The notes below the pieces were generated by a model, which worked only from the letters and a program-made list of their open reading frames with translations, was not told the DNA's origin and did no database searches. Position numbers and translations under genes: made by a program. This document shows, piece by piece, positions 42,759 through 49,185 of a stretch of DNA of 49,185 bases. Source of the DNA: Candidatus Kuenenia stuttgartensis (lineage in GTDB: Bacteria; Planctomycetota; Planctomycetia; Pirellulales; UBA1268). How positions within the stretch are numbered: position 1 is the stretch's first letter; the number at the start of each line of letters is the position of its first letter. Where the stretch lies: NCBI GenBank assembly GCA_945883745.1, contig CAMCYH010000007.1:1-49185 (forward strand), read 5' to 3'.

Positions 42759-43992
42759 CAGGCACCTCCAGGGCCGCGCTGCCCAGCGAGACGACGGTCA
42801 GGTCGGCCACGGGATAATCCGCGAGCCGTCGCTCGATCGAGTCGACGGAGAGCGCGTCGAGCCGCTGCAGTTCCTCCTCGAGCGAGCGGACGCGTCCGAG
42901 GTGATACCACTGCCGGGCGATTCCGCCGGCCCTAGCGGCACTCGACTCCTGCTGCATCACCAGGCCACTTTTCGCCCGAGCCTTCACCCGGTCGAGCTCC
43001 CCTTGGTCGATCGAACCGGGCAGACGCTTGATTTCGGCGAGCATCACGTCGAGTGTTTCCTGGGCCCGGGCGGCGGTGGTGCCGGCGTAGCAGACCGCGG
43101 ATGCGAAGTCGCGGTGCGTGTGGTAGCCGGCCGACACGCTGTAGCAGAGGCCACGGCGTTCCCGTACCTCGGTGAATAGCCGCGAACTCGACCCGCCTCC
43201 GAGGATGGCCAGTGCCGCGTTGACGTCGTAGGAGGCGTCGTCGCGATAGGGAGGGAGCGACCAGGCCAGGGCGATGTGCGTTTGTTGGGAATCATGGGGC
43301 ACGTGCTCTACCCGCGGGCCGCGGTCATGCGTCACCACATCGCTGCCGCGGGCCGCCTCCCAATCGCCGAGCAGCGCCTCGACGCGACGGACGAAATCAG
43401 CCCAGTCGATGCGGCCCGCGACAGCGATGATCGTGCCCTGGGGTTGTACGTTTCCGGCCACGAACGCCCGCACTGCGTCGATCGAGAGCCGCTCCACGTC
43501 GGGAGTGAGGCCCTCGGCGGGCATTCCCCAGGGGGCCGGATAGATCAGCCGCCGCAAGGTGGAAATGGTCAGGTGTGATGGATCGTCTTCGATGCCGGCG
43601 AGGTTTTGCAGGACCACCTGCCGGGCCTTTTCCAGTTCGTCGGCGTCAAGCAGCGGGCGTCGCAGGATGTCGGCATAGATTGGCAGGACCGTCGGCAACT
43701 GCCGCGCGACCATACCACCGGAGAAGCTGCCATGGGTCGTTGTGACGCCCTGTGACCATTGGACACCGGCTCCCTCGAGGTCATCGACGATCCGTCGGCC
43801 GCTCCGGTCGCCCGCGCCACGGAGCATCATCTCGCCGGACAGGGCGGCCAGGCCCGATCCACCGACGGGGTCGTTGATCGCACCGGCGGGCACGTGGAAG
43901 GCGATCGCGACCGACTCCAGGCCGGGCAGATCCTCGCCGAGGAGGACGATGCCATTATCGAGCGTCGCTGAGTGAAAGGTCTGTTTTGCCAT
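42742..43992 (-). CDS. M16-family protein without the zinc motif (partner subunit)
   Basis: The 416-residue protein begins MAKQTFHSATLDNGIVLLGE and shares the M16 fold (VAIAFHVPAGAINDP; LARQVVLQNLAGIEDDPSHL). At the usual zinc-binding position, the helix reads GLAALSGEMMLRGAG, so no HxxEH is present. A glycine-rich loop follows in the second half (GGGSSSRLFTEVRERRGLCY). Such Zn-less subunits pair with an active one to form the peptidase chamber. It lies upstream of the active subunit, overlapping it by 17 nt. The ATG at 43992 was chosen from family alignment; the frame extends further upstream without conserved sequence. Confidence 0.85.
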   Translation of the reverse strand: MAKQTFHSATLDNGIVLLGEDLPGLESVAIAFHVPAGAINDPVGGSGLAALSGEMMLRGAGDRSGRRIVDDLEGAGVQWSQGVTTTHGSFSGGMVARQLPTVLPIYADILRRPLLDADELEKARQVVLQNLAGIEDDPSHLTISTLRRLIYPAPWGMPAEGLTPDVERLSIDAVRAFVAGNVQPQGTIIAVAGRIDWADFVRRVEALLGDWEAARGSDVVTHDRGPRVEHVPHDSQQTHIALAWSLPPYRDDASYDVNAALAILGGGSSSRLFTEVRERRGLCYSVSAGYHTHRDFASAVCYAGTTAARAQETLDVMLAEIKRLPGSIDQGELDRVKARAKSGLVMQQESSAARAGGIARQWYHLGRVRSLEEELQRLDALSVDSIERRLADYPVADLTVVSLGSAALEVPDAVSA

Positions 43993-44038
43993 CAGGCCGA
44001 GCGGCTGTCCCTGCGTTGTGCACCTCGAGGACAGCCGA

Positions 44039-44686
44039 CTAGAGGACAGCCGACTCACCGACACCAGCCAGTTCGATCGCGGCCCCGTCGACGCTCGCAT
44101 CCGCAGCCTTGCGAGCCGTCGCCGTGGCTCCTGTCCCGTCGACGGTCTTGTAGACCGTCTTGCAGCGCCGGAAGCCGAGCCGTTGATAGAGCCGCACAGC
44201 CCGCGAATTTTCGGCAGTCACTTCCAGCGACCCCCGCACAACGTCATGTCTCCGCAGGCCGGCCATCGCCTGCCGAATCAGCGAAGTGCCCAGACCGAGG
44301 CCACGATGACTGGGAACGACGCCGATATTTTGGATCGTGCCTATGCCACCGGTGGCGACGACCGTCTGGATCGTGCCGCACCACAACAGTCCCTCCGGTC
44401 CGCGACCGAAGGCCACCAGCCACGTGGCATCGGGCAGAAACCCGCGCTTGTTACGGATCTCACGCATCAGCCGGCGGCAGCCATCGAGTTCACCGAGGCA
44501 AGGAAACACGACGGAGTCAATCTCGTCGAGAAACGCCCGAAATTTTGTGCGGGCATGCACGTCGAGCAACGCCTCGTTCCAAGGTACGAATCGATACCCG
44601 GGCGGGAGCGTGGCCGGCTCCACGGCAGGAGACTCCCGCCGCAGATCGACCTCCATGCGAAACCGCTTAAAGTAGGTCGATTCCAT
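44039..44686 (-). CDS. GNAT-family N-acetyltransferase
   Basis: The 215-residue protein carries the GNAT motif A (IGVVPSHRGLGLGTSLIRQA) with the acetyl-CoA-binding R/Q-x-x-G-x-G/A loop, and motif B further on (NSRAVRLYQRLGFRRCKTVY), typical of RimI/Eis-like acetyltransferases. It acetylates an amine using acetyl-CoA; the substrate is unknown. The N-terminal part (ESTYFKRFRMEVDLRRES) is variable. The ATG at 44686 has a CGGAGTG upstream; the frame continues open earlier but into promoter-like DNA. It is divergent from the metal ABC transporter operon (146 nt), so it might share regulation with it, and it ends 46 nt before the start of the M16 pair. Confidence 0.8.
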   Translation of the reverse strand: MESTYFKRFRMEVDLRRESPAVEPATLPPGYRFVPWNEALLDVHARTKFRAFLDEIDSVVFPCLGELDGCRRLMREIRNKRGFLPDATWLVAFGRGPEGLLWCGTIQTVVATGGIGTIQNIGVVPSHRGLGLGTSLIRQAMAGLRRHDVVRGSLEVTAENSRAVRLYQRLGFRRCKTVYKTVDGTGATATARKAADASVDGAAIELAGVGESAVL

Positions 44687-44832
44687 CGTTACGCAGCACT
44701 CCGGACCTTGAAAACTGCTCTGACAATAAGAATGGCCTCTTTTTTGGTCAACGCGCCGGCGAATTTTTTCCCGCAACGGTTTTTCTTGATTTCACCGACC
44801 CTGTCGATTGCGAAGATGGGCCGGGAAAGCGT

Positions 44833-45834
44833 ATGCTTTTGATGGATCAAAAAATGAATTTTGGGCCGTCAAAACGTGCGGTGCAGCTCAGCCTTGTGCT
44901 TGGAGCGACGGTAGCGGCCCTGGCGAGCCATCCGGGCTGGGCCGCGGAACCCCGAACTGGCATGCCGCGGGTGGTCGTGACCACGACGATCGTGGCCGAC
45001 CTCGTTCGGCAGGTAGCCGGGGACGAGGTGGAAACCGACTGCCTGATGGGGCCGGGTGTCGATCCCCACTCGTTCAAGGCGACGCCCCGGGATGCCGATC
45101 GTCTCGCGAGGGCGGATCTCGTGGTCGCCTCCGGCCTCCAGCTCGAAGGCAAACTCGCGGCACTGCTGGAGCGGCTTGGCCGGCGGAAGCGGGTGGTGTC
45201 GGTTGCGGAGTCGATTCCGAAAGACCGTCTGATCGAGGTGGGCGACGGCCTGTACGATCCGCACGTCTGGTTCGATCCGACACTGTGGGCGATGTGCGTG
45301 GAGGCGGTCGTGGAGCCGCTTGGCCAGATCGTGCCCGCCGGCCGGCCGCGATTCGAGGCCGCTGCCGCCCAGTACCGCGGGCGTCTCAAACTCCTCGACG
45401 ACGCCTTGCGGGAGCGTGTCGCAGCGATTCCCGAAAGGCGTCGCGTGCTTGTGACCTCGCACGACGCCTTCCGGTATTTTGGCCGGGCATATGCGATCGA
45501 TGTCGTGGGCATTCAAGGCATGAGCACCGAAAGCGAGGCAGGGCTCAACGACATCAACCGTCTCGTCGACCTCGTCGTGTCACGCGGAGTTCCGGCCGTG
45601 TTCGTCGAGACGAGCGTGGCCGACCGCAACGTCACGGCGCTCCGCGAGGGAGCCCTGGCCAAAGGGCATGGTGTGCGGCTCGGGGGGCGGCTCTACTCCG
45701 ATGCCCTGGGCGGACCGCAGAGTGGTGCCGAGACACTCGAGGAGGCCCTCCGGGCCAATGTCGACGTGGTCGTCGGCGGACTGGCTGGCGTGGCGGTGAG
45801 GGAATCGGACGGCGGTACGGGCAGCGGGAGGTAG
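44833..45834 (+). CDS. Mn/Zn ABC transporter substrate-binding protein (TroA-like)
   Basis: Cluster A-I metal-binding protein of 333 residues. A signal sequence ([17 protein letters not shown], then GWAAEP) precedes two lobes joined by a long helix. Candidate metal ligands follow TroA order: His in GVDPHSF, His in YDPHVWFDP, His in SHDAFRYF and Asp in LYSDALGGP. The [12 protein letters not shown] segment also matches TroA. The set fits Mn2+ and/or Zn2+; the fused MntR-like domain downstream tilts the guess to Mn2+. GGGA lies 7 nt before the ATG at 44833; downstream ATGs at 44842 and 44854 are possible. No His-rich Zn loop is present, unlike many ZnuA proteins. It is the first gene of a four-gene operon. 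Confidence 0.88.
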   Translation: MLLMDQKMNFGPSKRAVQLSLVLGATVAALASHPGWAAEPRTGMPRVVVTTTIVADLVRQVAGDEVETDCLMGPGVDPHSFKATPRDADRLARADLVVASGLQLEGKLAALLERLGRRKRVVSVAESIPKDRLIEVGDGLYDPHVWFDPTLWAMCVEAVVEPLGQIVPAGRPRFEAAAAQYRGRLKLLDDALRERVAAIPERRRVLVTSHDAFRYFGRAYAIDVVGIQGMSTESEAGLNDINRLVDLVVSRGVPAVFVETSVADRNVTALREGALAKGHGVRLGGRLYSDALGGPQSGAETLEEALRANVDVVVGGLAGVAVRESDGGTGSGR

Positions 45835-45836
45835 GC

Positions 45837-46610
45837 ATGTCGCTCGCGCCACCCCTGGTGGAGTTTCACGATGTGACGGTTGCCTACGGGCGACGCCCCG
45901 TCCTCTGGAACGTCGATCTGACGATTTCTGAGCCGTGCCTCTTCGGTGTCGTGGGGCCGAATGGCGCCGGCAAGAGCACACTGCTCAAGGCGGCGCTGGG
46001 GCTCGTGCCGTTGGCTGGTGGCATGGTGCGGCTCTTTGGTCAGCCGCTCGAAAGGGTGCGGCGGCGGGTCGGCTACGTGCCGCAGCGGGAGACGGTCGAC
46101 TGGGATTTTCCCGTCAGTGTCATGGACGTCGTGCTGATGGGTACCTATTCCCGAGTCGGCTGGCTGCGGCGGCCGGCCGCCGCCGAGCGGGCCGTTGCCC
46201 GCGAGAGCCTCGCCCGTGTGGGACTCGAGGATCTTGCCGACCGGCAGATCGGTCGGCTCTCCGGCGGGCAGCAGCAGCGGGTGTTTTTAGCGCGGGCGCT
46301 GGCCCAGCAGGCGGATGTCTATTTTCTGGACGAACCGATGGCCGGCGTCGATGCCCGATCGCAGGAGCAGATTCTGGCGGTGCTGTCGGGACTGCGGGAT
46401 GCGGGCAAGTTGGTGATCGTGGTGCACCACGATCTGCGTGCTGTCACCGATTGGTTCGATGCCGTCGCCCTCATCGACATGCGGCTCGTGGCGGCGGGAC
46501 CGACTCGGGAGACGCTCACGCCTGACAACCTGCGCCGCACCTACGCCGGGGCGATCGACGTGCTCGACGAGGTGGGCCGCGCGGTGCAGCGCAGGAGCCG
46601 CACTCCATGA
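45837..46610 (+). CDS. Mn/Zn ABC transporter ATP-binding protein
   Basis: The 257-residue ATPase has Walker [10 protein letters not shown], the signature LSGGQQQRV, Walker [13 protein letters not shown] and the switch His in VIVVHHDL. The Q-loop with [20 protein letters not shown] is typical of metal (MntB/TroB/ZnuC) importer ATPases. It starts 2 nt after the stop of the binding protein (GGGAGG before the ATG) and overlaps the next gene by 4 nt. Paired with the two permeases it drives metal uptake. The C-terminal 40 residues are a basic tail not required for the ATPase fold. Confidence 0.95.
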   Translation: MSLAPPLVEFHDVTVAYGRRPVLWNVDLTISEPCLFGVVGPNGAGKSTLLKAALGLVPLAGGMVRLFGQPLERVRRRVGYVPQRETVDWDFPVSVMDVVLMGTYSRVGWLRRPAAAERAVARESLARVGLEDLADRQIGRLSGGQQQRVFLARALAQQADVYFLDEPMAGVDARSQEQILAVLSGLRDAGKLVIVVHHDLRAVTDWFDAVALIDMRLVAAGPTRETLTPDNLRRTYAGAIDVLDEVGRAVQRRSRTP

Positions 46611-47497
46611 CGTCGGCGGTCGGCTACCTTTCGTGCCTGGCTGCGATCGATCTCTCGGGCCTGCTCGCCTACAACACGCTGATCGTGGCCGCGGGCACGG
46701 CGGCTGTGGGCTGCGCTGCCGGGGTCGTGGGCAGTCTGAGCGTGTTGCGGAAGCGGGCGCTCGTGGGTGACGCGGCGGCTCATGTGACACTCGTGGGAGT
46801 CGCGACCGCCTTCGCCCTTACCGGCCGCCGCGATCTGCCCACATTGCTGGCGGGCGGGTTCGCCGCGGCCTTGGCCGGCCTCCTCGTCCTGGTGGTCATG
46901 CGACGGTATACACGAACCCGCGACGACGCTGCCACGGCGATCGTGCTCAGTGTGGGGTTCGGTGGCGGCATCGCGCTTGTGGCAGGGATGACGGCCCGCG
47001 GCATCCCGGGCAGCGCGGGGCTGGAAAATTTCCTGCTCGGACATACTGCAGCGCTCACGGCCCGCGATGCGGGCGTGTTGGCCGGCGTGTCACTCGCCAC
47101 GGTGGTCGTGGTGATGCTGTTCCTGAAGGAGGCTACGCTCGTCGCCTTCGATCGCTCCTTCGCGGCGGCGGCAGGGTGGCCGGTGGCGGTGGTCGACTAT
47201 CTCCTGGTCGTGCTCGTCGCGGTGATGGTGGTGGTGGGACTGCCGGCGGCCGGCGCGGTACTCGTCACGGCGCTGGTGGTGATTCCACCGGTGGCAGCGC
47301 GGCAGTGGACCGACCGGCTCGGCACGATGCTGGTGCTTGCCGGTGTCATCGGCCTTGTCAGCGCCGTGACCGGGGTGGCGATCAGCGCTGTCGTGCCGCG
47401 GCTGGCGACAGGGCCTGTGATCGTGCTCGTCGCGGCCGCGATCTTTGCGATCTCCGTGTTGTTCACCCGCTGGCGGTCACCGCGGGAGGCAGCATGA
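46607..47497 (+). CDS. Mn/Zn ABC transporter permease 1
   Basis: The 296-residue protein belongs to the ABC-3 (ZnuB/MntC/TroC) family, with 8-9 predicted helices ([80 protein letters not shown]). [11 protein letters not shown] is the cytoplasmic coupling-region motif conserved in the family. It overlaps both the ATPase (4 nt) and permease 2 (4 nt, ATGA) so the operon is translationally coupled. A second permease (fused) follows; the two probably form the heterodimeric channel. Confidence 0.93.
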   Translation: MTSAVGYLSCLAAIDLSGLLAYNTLIVAAGTAAVGCAAGVVGSLSVLRKRALVGDAAAHVTLVGVATAFALTGRRDLPTLLAGGFAAALAGLLVLVVMRRYTRTRDDAATAIVLSVGFGGGIALVAGMTARGIPGSAGLENFLLGHTAALTARDAGVLAGVSLATVVVVMLFLKEATLVAFDRSFAAAAGWPVAVVDYLLVVLVAVMVVVGLPAAGAVLVTALVVIPPVAARQWTDRLGTMLVLAGVIGLVSAVTGVAISAVVPRLATGPVIVLVAAAIFAISVLFTRWRSPREAA

Positions 47498-48780
47498 CCA
47501 GCGCCGATTTCCTCTCCGAGGTCGGTCCGATGCACGGCTGGGCAATGGCGACCGCGGCCGTCGTGTCGGCGGCGGCGGCCATGGTGGGGACGTTGCTGGT
47601 GGTGCGGCGGATGAGCCTGCTGGGAGATGCCATCAGCCATGCCGTGCTGCCGGGCATCGTTGTCGCGGTGCTCGCCGGCGGTCGGCCGGGCGGTCCGCTC
47701 GTGATCGTGGGAGCCGTTGTGGCAGCGCTCGTCACGGTGTGGTTGACACAGGTGCTCCGCGACGGCGTGGGGGTGGCCGAGGATGCGGGAGCGGGCGTCG
47801 TCTTCACCACGCTCTTTGCACTCGGTGTGGTGCTTGTCACGGCGGCGGCATCGCGGATCGACCTCGATCCCGGCTGCATTCTCTATGGCATCCTCGAACT
47901 GGTGCCGTTCGACACGATCTCCGTCGGAAGATGGAATGTGCCGCGGGCCTTCCTGACTGGCCTGGCCGTGCTCGTGCTGATCGGCCTTGGGCTGCTCGTC
48001 ACATGGCGACTGCAGGTTTTCGTCGCGTTCGACGCCGACGCCGCGCGGGCGGCAGGGATGCCCGTCGCCGCCGCCACGCTATCGCTGCTGGCCGCCACGG
48101 CGATGACGGCTGTTGCCGGCTTCGAAGCGGTGGGAGCGATTCTCGTCGTCGCGATGTTGGTCGTGCCGGCGGCGGCCGCGGAACTGCTGGGCCGCAGGCT
48201 GTCGCGTGTCATGGCCATGGCAGTCGCGCTGGGTGTCGTCGGCTCCGTGTTGGGGTATCTGGCCGCCTGGAAGTGGAACACGAACGCCGCCGGAATGATC
48301 GCCGTCGTCCTCGGGGTCGAATATGCGATGGCGGTCATCTTTGCTCCGGAAGAGGGCCTGCTGGCGCGGGGAATCGGGCAGATCTGGCTGCGGTGGCGGG
48401 TGGCCTGCGAGGATCAACTCGCTGCCGTCTGGCGGCGGGAGGAGGCCGCGGGCACTGGTCTGGCAGCCGCGGCAGCGCCCCATGGGTTCATCGATCGGCT
48501 TGCCCGAGCCTGGCTTGCCATGGCCGGTCGTCTCCGACGCGTTGATGGCGAATGGACGCTCGATCCGCGGGCCCGGCCTGCTGCGGAGATGATCGTGCGA
48601 TCACATCGGCTCTGGGAGGCCTGGCTCGGCCGGCATGCCGAACTGCCGGTCGATCATCTCCATCCACCGGCCGAGTGGATGGAGCACCACCTCGGAGCCG
48701 ATGTCCGCAGGCAGATCGAGGCCGACTTGGGCTGGCAGGCCAGCGACCCGCACGGCAGCGAAATCCCGCCGGAGCGGTGA
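47494..48780 (+). CDS. Mn/Zn ABC transporter permease 2 fused to a DtxR/MntR-like domain
   Basis: Residues 1-290 are an ABC-3 permease with helices such as ATAAVVSAAAAMVGTLLVV, SLLGDAISHAVLPGIVVAVL and GAILVVAMLVVPAAAAELLG. From about 302 the sequence becomes soluble and resembles DtxR/MntR: EDQLAAVWRREEAA, then RSHRLWEAWLGRHAELPVD and HPPAEWMEHHLG, ending DPHGSEIP. His371, Glu394, Glu397 and His398 fall where B. subtilis MntR has His77, Glu99, Glu102 and His103; Asp307 matches Asp8, while the Glu11 position is Ala310. The winged-helix part is shortened. The domain probably senses the imported metal. The permease starts at 47494 with ATGA overlap. Confidence 0.85.
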   Translation: MTSADFLSEVGPMHGWAMATAAVVSAAAAMVGTLLVVRRMSLLGDAISHAVLPGIVVAVLAGGRPGGPLVIVGAVVAALVTVWLTQVLRDGVGVAEDAGAGVVFTTLFALGVVLVTAAASRIDLDPGCILYGILELVPFDTISVGRWNVPRAFLTGLAVLVLIGLGLLVTWRLQVFVAFDADAARAAGMPVAAATLSLLAATAMTAVAGFEAVGAILVVAMLVVPAAAAELLGRRLSRVMAMAVALGVVGSVLGYLAAWKWNTNAAGMIAVVLGVEYAMAVIFAPEEGLLARGIGQIWLRWRVACEDQLAAVWRREEAAGTGLAAAAAPHGFIDRLARAWLAMAGRLRRVDGEWTLDPRARPAAEMIVRSHRLWEAWLGRHAELPVDHLHPPAEWMEHHLGADVRRQIEADLGWQASDPHGSEIPPER

Positions 48781-48786
48781 CGGCAA

Positions 48787-49185
48787 TCAGCGGTTCTCGG
48801 GCTTCGGCCAGATCGTGCGGCCCTCTTTGATCGTCTCCTCGACGCAGATCTTCTGGATCGTGTCCGGCGGTACCGTCAAGGGATTGGCCGACAGAATCAC
48901 GAGATCAGCCAGCTTCCCCAACTCGATCGACCCCTTCCGGTCTTCCTCCCGGTATTGCCGCGCGCCGTCGATCGTGATCGCCTCGAGGGCGTCCAGTGGT
49001 GTGACCCGCTCATCAACGCCCATCACGCGGCCCGACCGCGAGACGCGGTTGACCGCCGTGTGGATCGTGAACAGCTGGTCGAGCGGGGCGACATTGAAAT
49101 CGGTGTGGTTGCTCGGCCGCAGGCCGAGGTCGCGGGCCGTCCGCATGGGGCTGATGAAATCGGCCTGTGCGACTCCACGGTTGGT
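48787..49185 (-). CDS. Amidohydrolase family protein (5' end cut by window edge)
   Basis: The 3' part of an amidohydrolase-3/YtcJ-type metal-dependent hydrolase, with NHTDFNVAPLDQLFTIHTAV, RVTPLDALEAITIDGARQY and the C-terminal SIELGKLADLVILSANPLT typical of that superfamily. The frame stays open through the right edge, so the N-terminus is missing and the start cannot be given. It converges on the fused permease gene, stopping 6 nt from the stop of that gene. Substrate unknown; many YtcJ-like proteins are exported in planctomycetes, but a signal peptide, if any, lies outside the window. Confidence 0.8.
   Translation of the reverse strand, partial: TNRGVAQADFISPMRTARDLGLRPSNHTDFNVAPLDQLFTIHTAVNRVSRSGRVMGVDERVTPLDALEAITIDGARQYREEDRKGSIELGKLADLVILSANPLTVPPDTIQKICVEETIKEGRTIWPKPENR

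Noticed and set aside
44687..44832. Possible metal-regulated operator in the gap before the Mn/Zn operon
   Set aside because: The gap is AT-richer than its surroundings but I saw no convincing Fur, Zur or MntR palindrome.
44808..46610. A continuous frame upstream of the metal ATPase
   Set aside because: The first part overlaps the binding-protein gene in another frame and is Arg/Gly-rich noise; the ATPase begins at 45837 after GGGAGG.
1..49185. CRISPR arrays, tRNA/rRNA genes, insertion-sequence transposases or integrases
   Set aside because: None found by reading: no regularly spaced short repeats, no cloverleaf with CCA-type acceptor, no DDE or tyrosine-recombinase frames.

Overview
The window is GC-rich and gene-dense, and it looks like a piece of a Planctomycetota chromosome, most likely order Pirellulales. 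The supporting signs are a fused redoxin / cytochrome c / copper monooxygenase secreted protein, an 84-residue-class small protein beginning MTYEAIKSRL of a kind common in Pirellulaceae, secreted BNR/sialidase proteins, a YidC with an extra PDZ domain, and Gram-negative outer-membrane genes (ompH-like, lpxC, lpxA). No rRNA, tRNA, CRISPR array, phage or transposase gene was found. The placement is by recognition, not by a search.

Layout. 1-8.0 kb is a rearranged-looking accessory stretch: an edge-truncated redoxin/copper-monooxygenase gene (-), an intact acyl-CoA desaturase (+), a CorA-type transporter (+), an MFS transporter lacking its first helices (-), fragments of two further desaturases, a small hypothetical protein, and two sialidase-family secreted proteins, the first fused to half of another protein. 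9.5-13.7 kb holds pyruvate carboxylase and tsaB (-). 13.9-20.4 kb is a + strand run: metallophosphoesterase, yidC with PDZ, mnmE and an aldehyde-dehydrogenase-family protein. 20.6-26.3 kb has a UvrD-type helicase (-), a YfgM-like TPR membrane protein and rluD (+), and an FHA-GAF histidine kinase (-). 26.4-32.9 kb carries an M28 peptidase with PDZ, an OmpH-like chaperone, lpxC, lpxA, a Gfo/Idh/MocA dehydrogenase probably tied to lipid A, and a small exported protein.

32.9-39.8 kb (-) is a heavy-metal efflux set: outer-membrane factor, a small Cys/His/Pro-rich exported protein, membrane fusion protein and CzcA-type RND pump. It is followed by a lone ABC-2-type membrane protein, a pair of M16 peptidases (one active-site-less) and a GNAT acetyltransferase. 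44.8-48.8 kb (+) is a tightly overlapping Mn/Zn ABC importer operon whose last permease is fused to a DtxR/MntR-like metal-sensing domain. The right edge cuts an amidohydrolase (-).

The least explained element is a dispersed ~131-142 nt sequence seen at 17.0, 20.5 and 38.1 kb. All three copies fold into the same branched shape (long closing stem, 3x3 internal loop, GCCGG/CCGGC helix, two inner hairpins). The stem bases differ between copies but stay paired, which points to selection on structure. A partial relative follows the first copy, and a different set of strong hairpins fills 28.37-28.55 kb.
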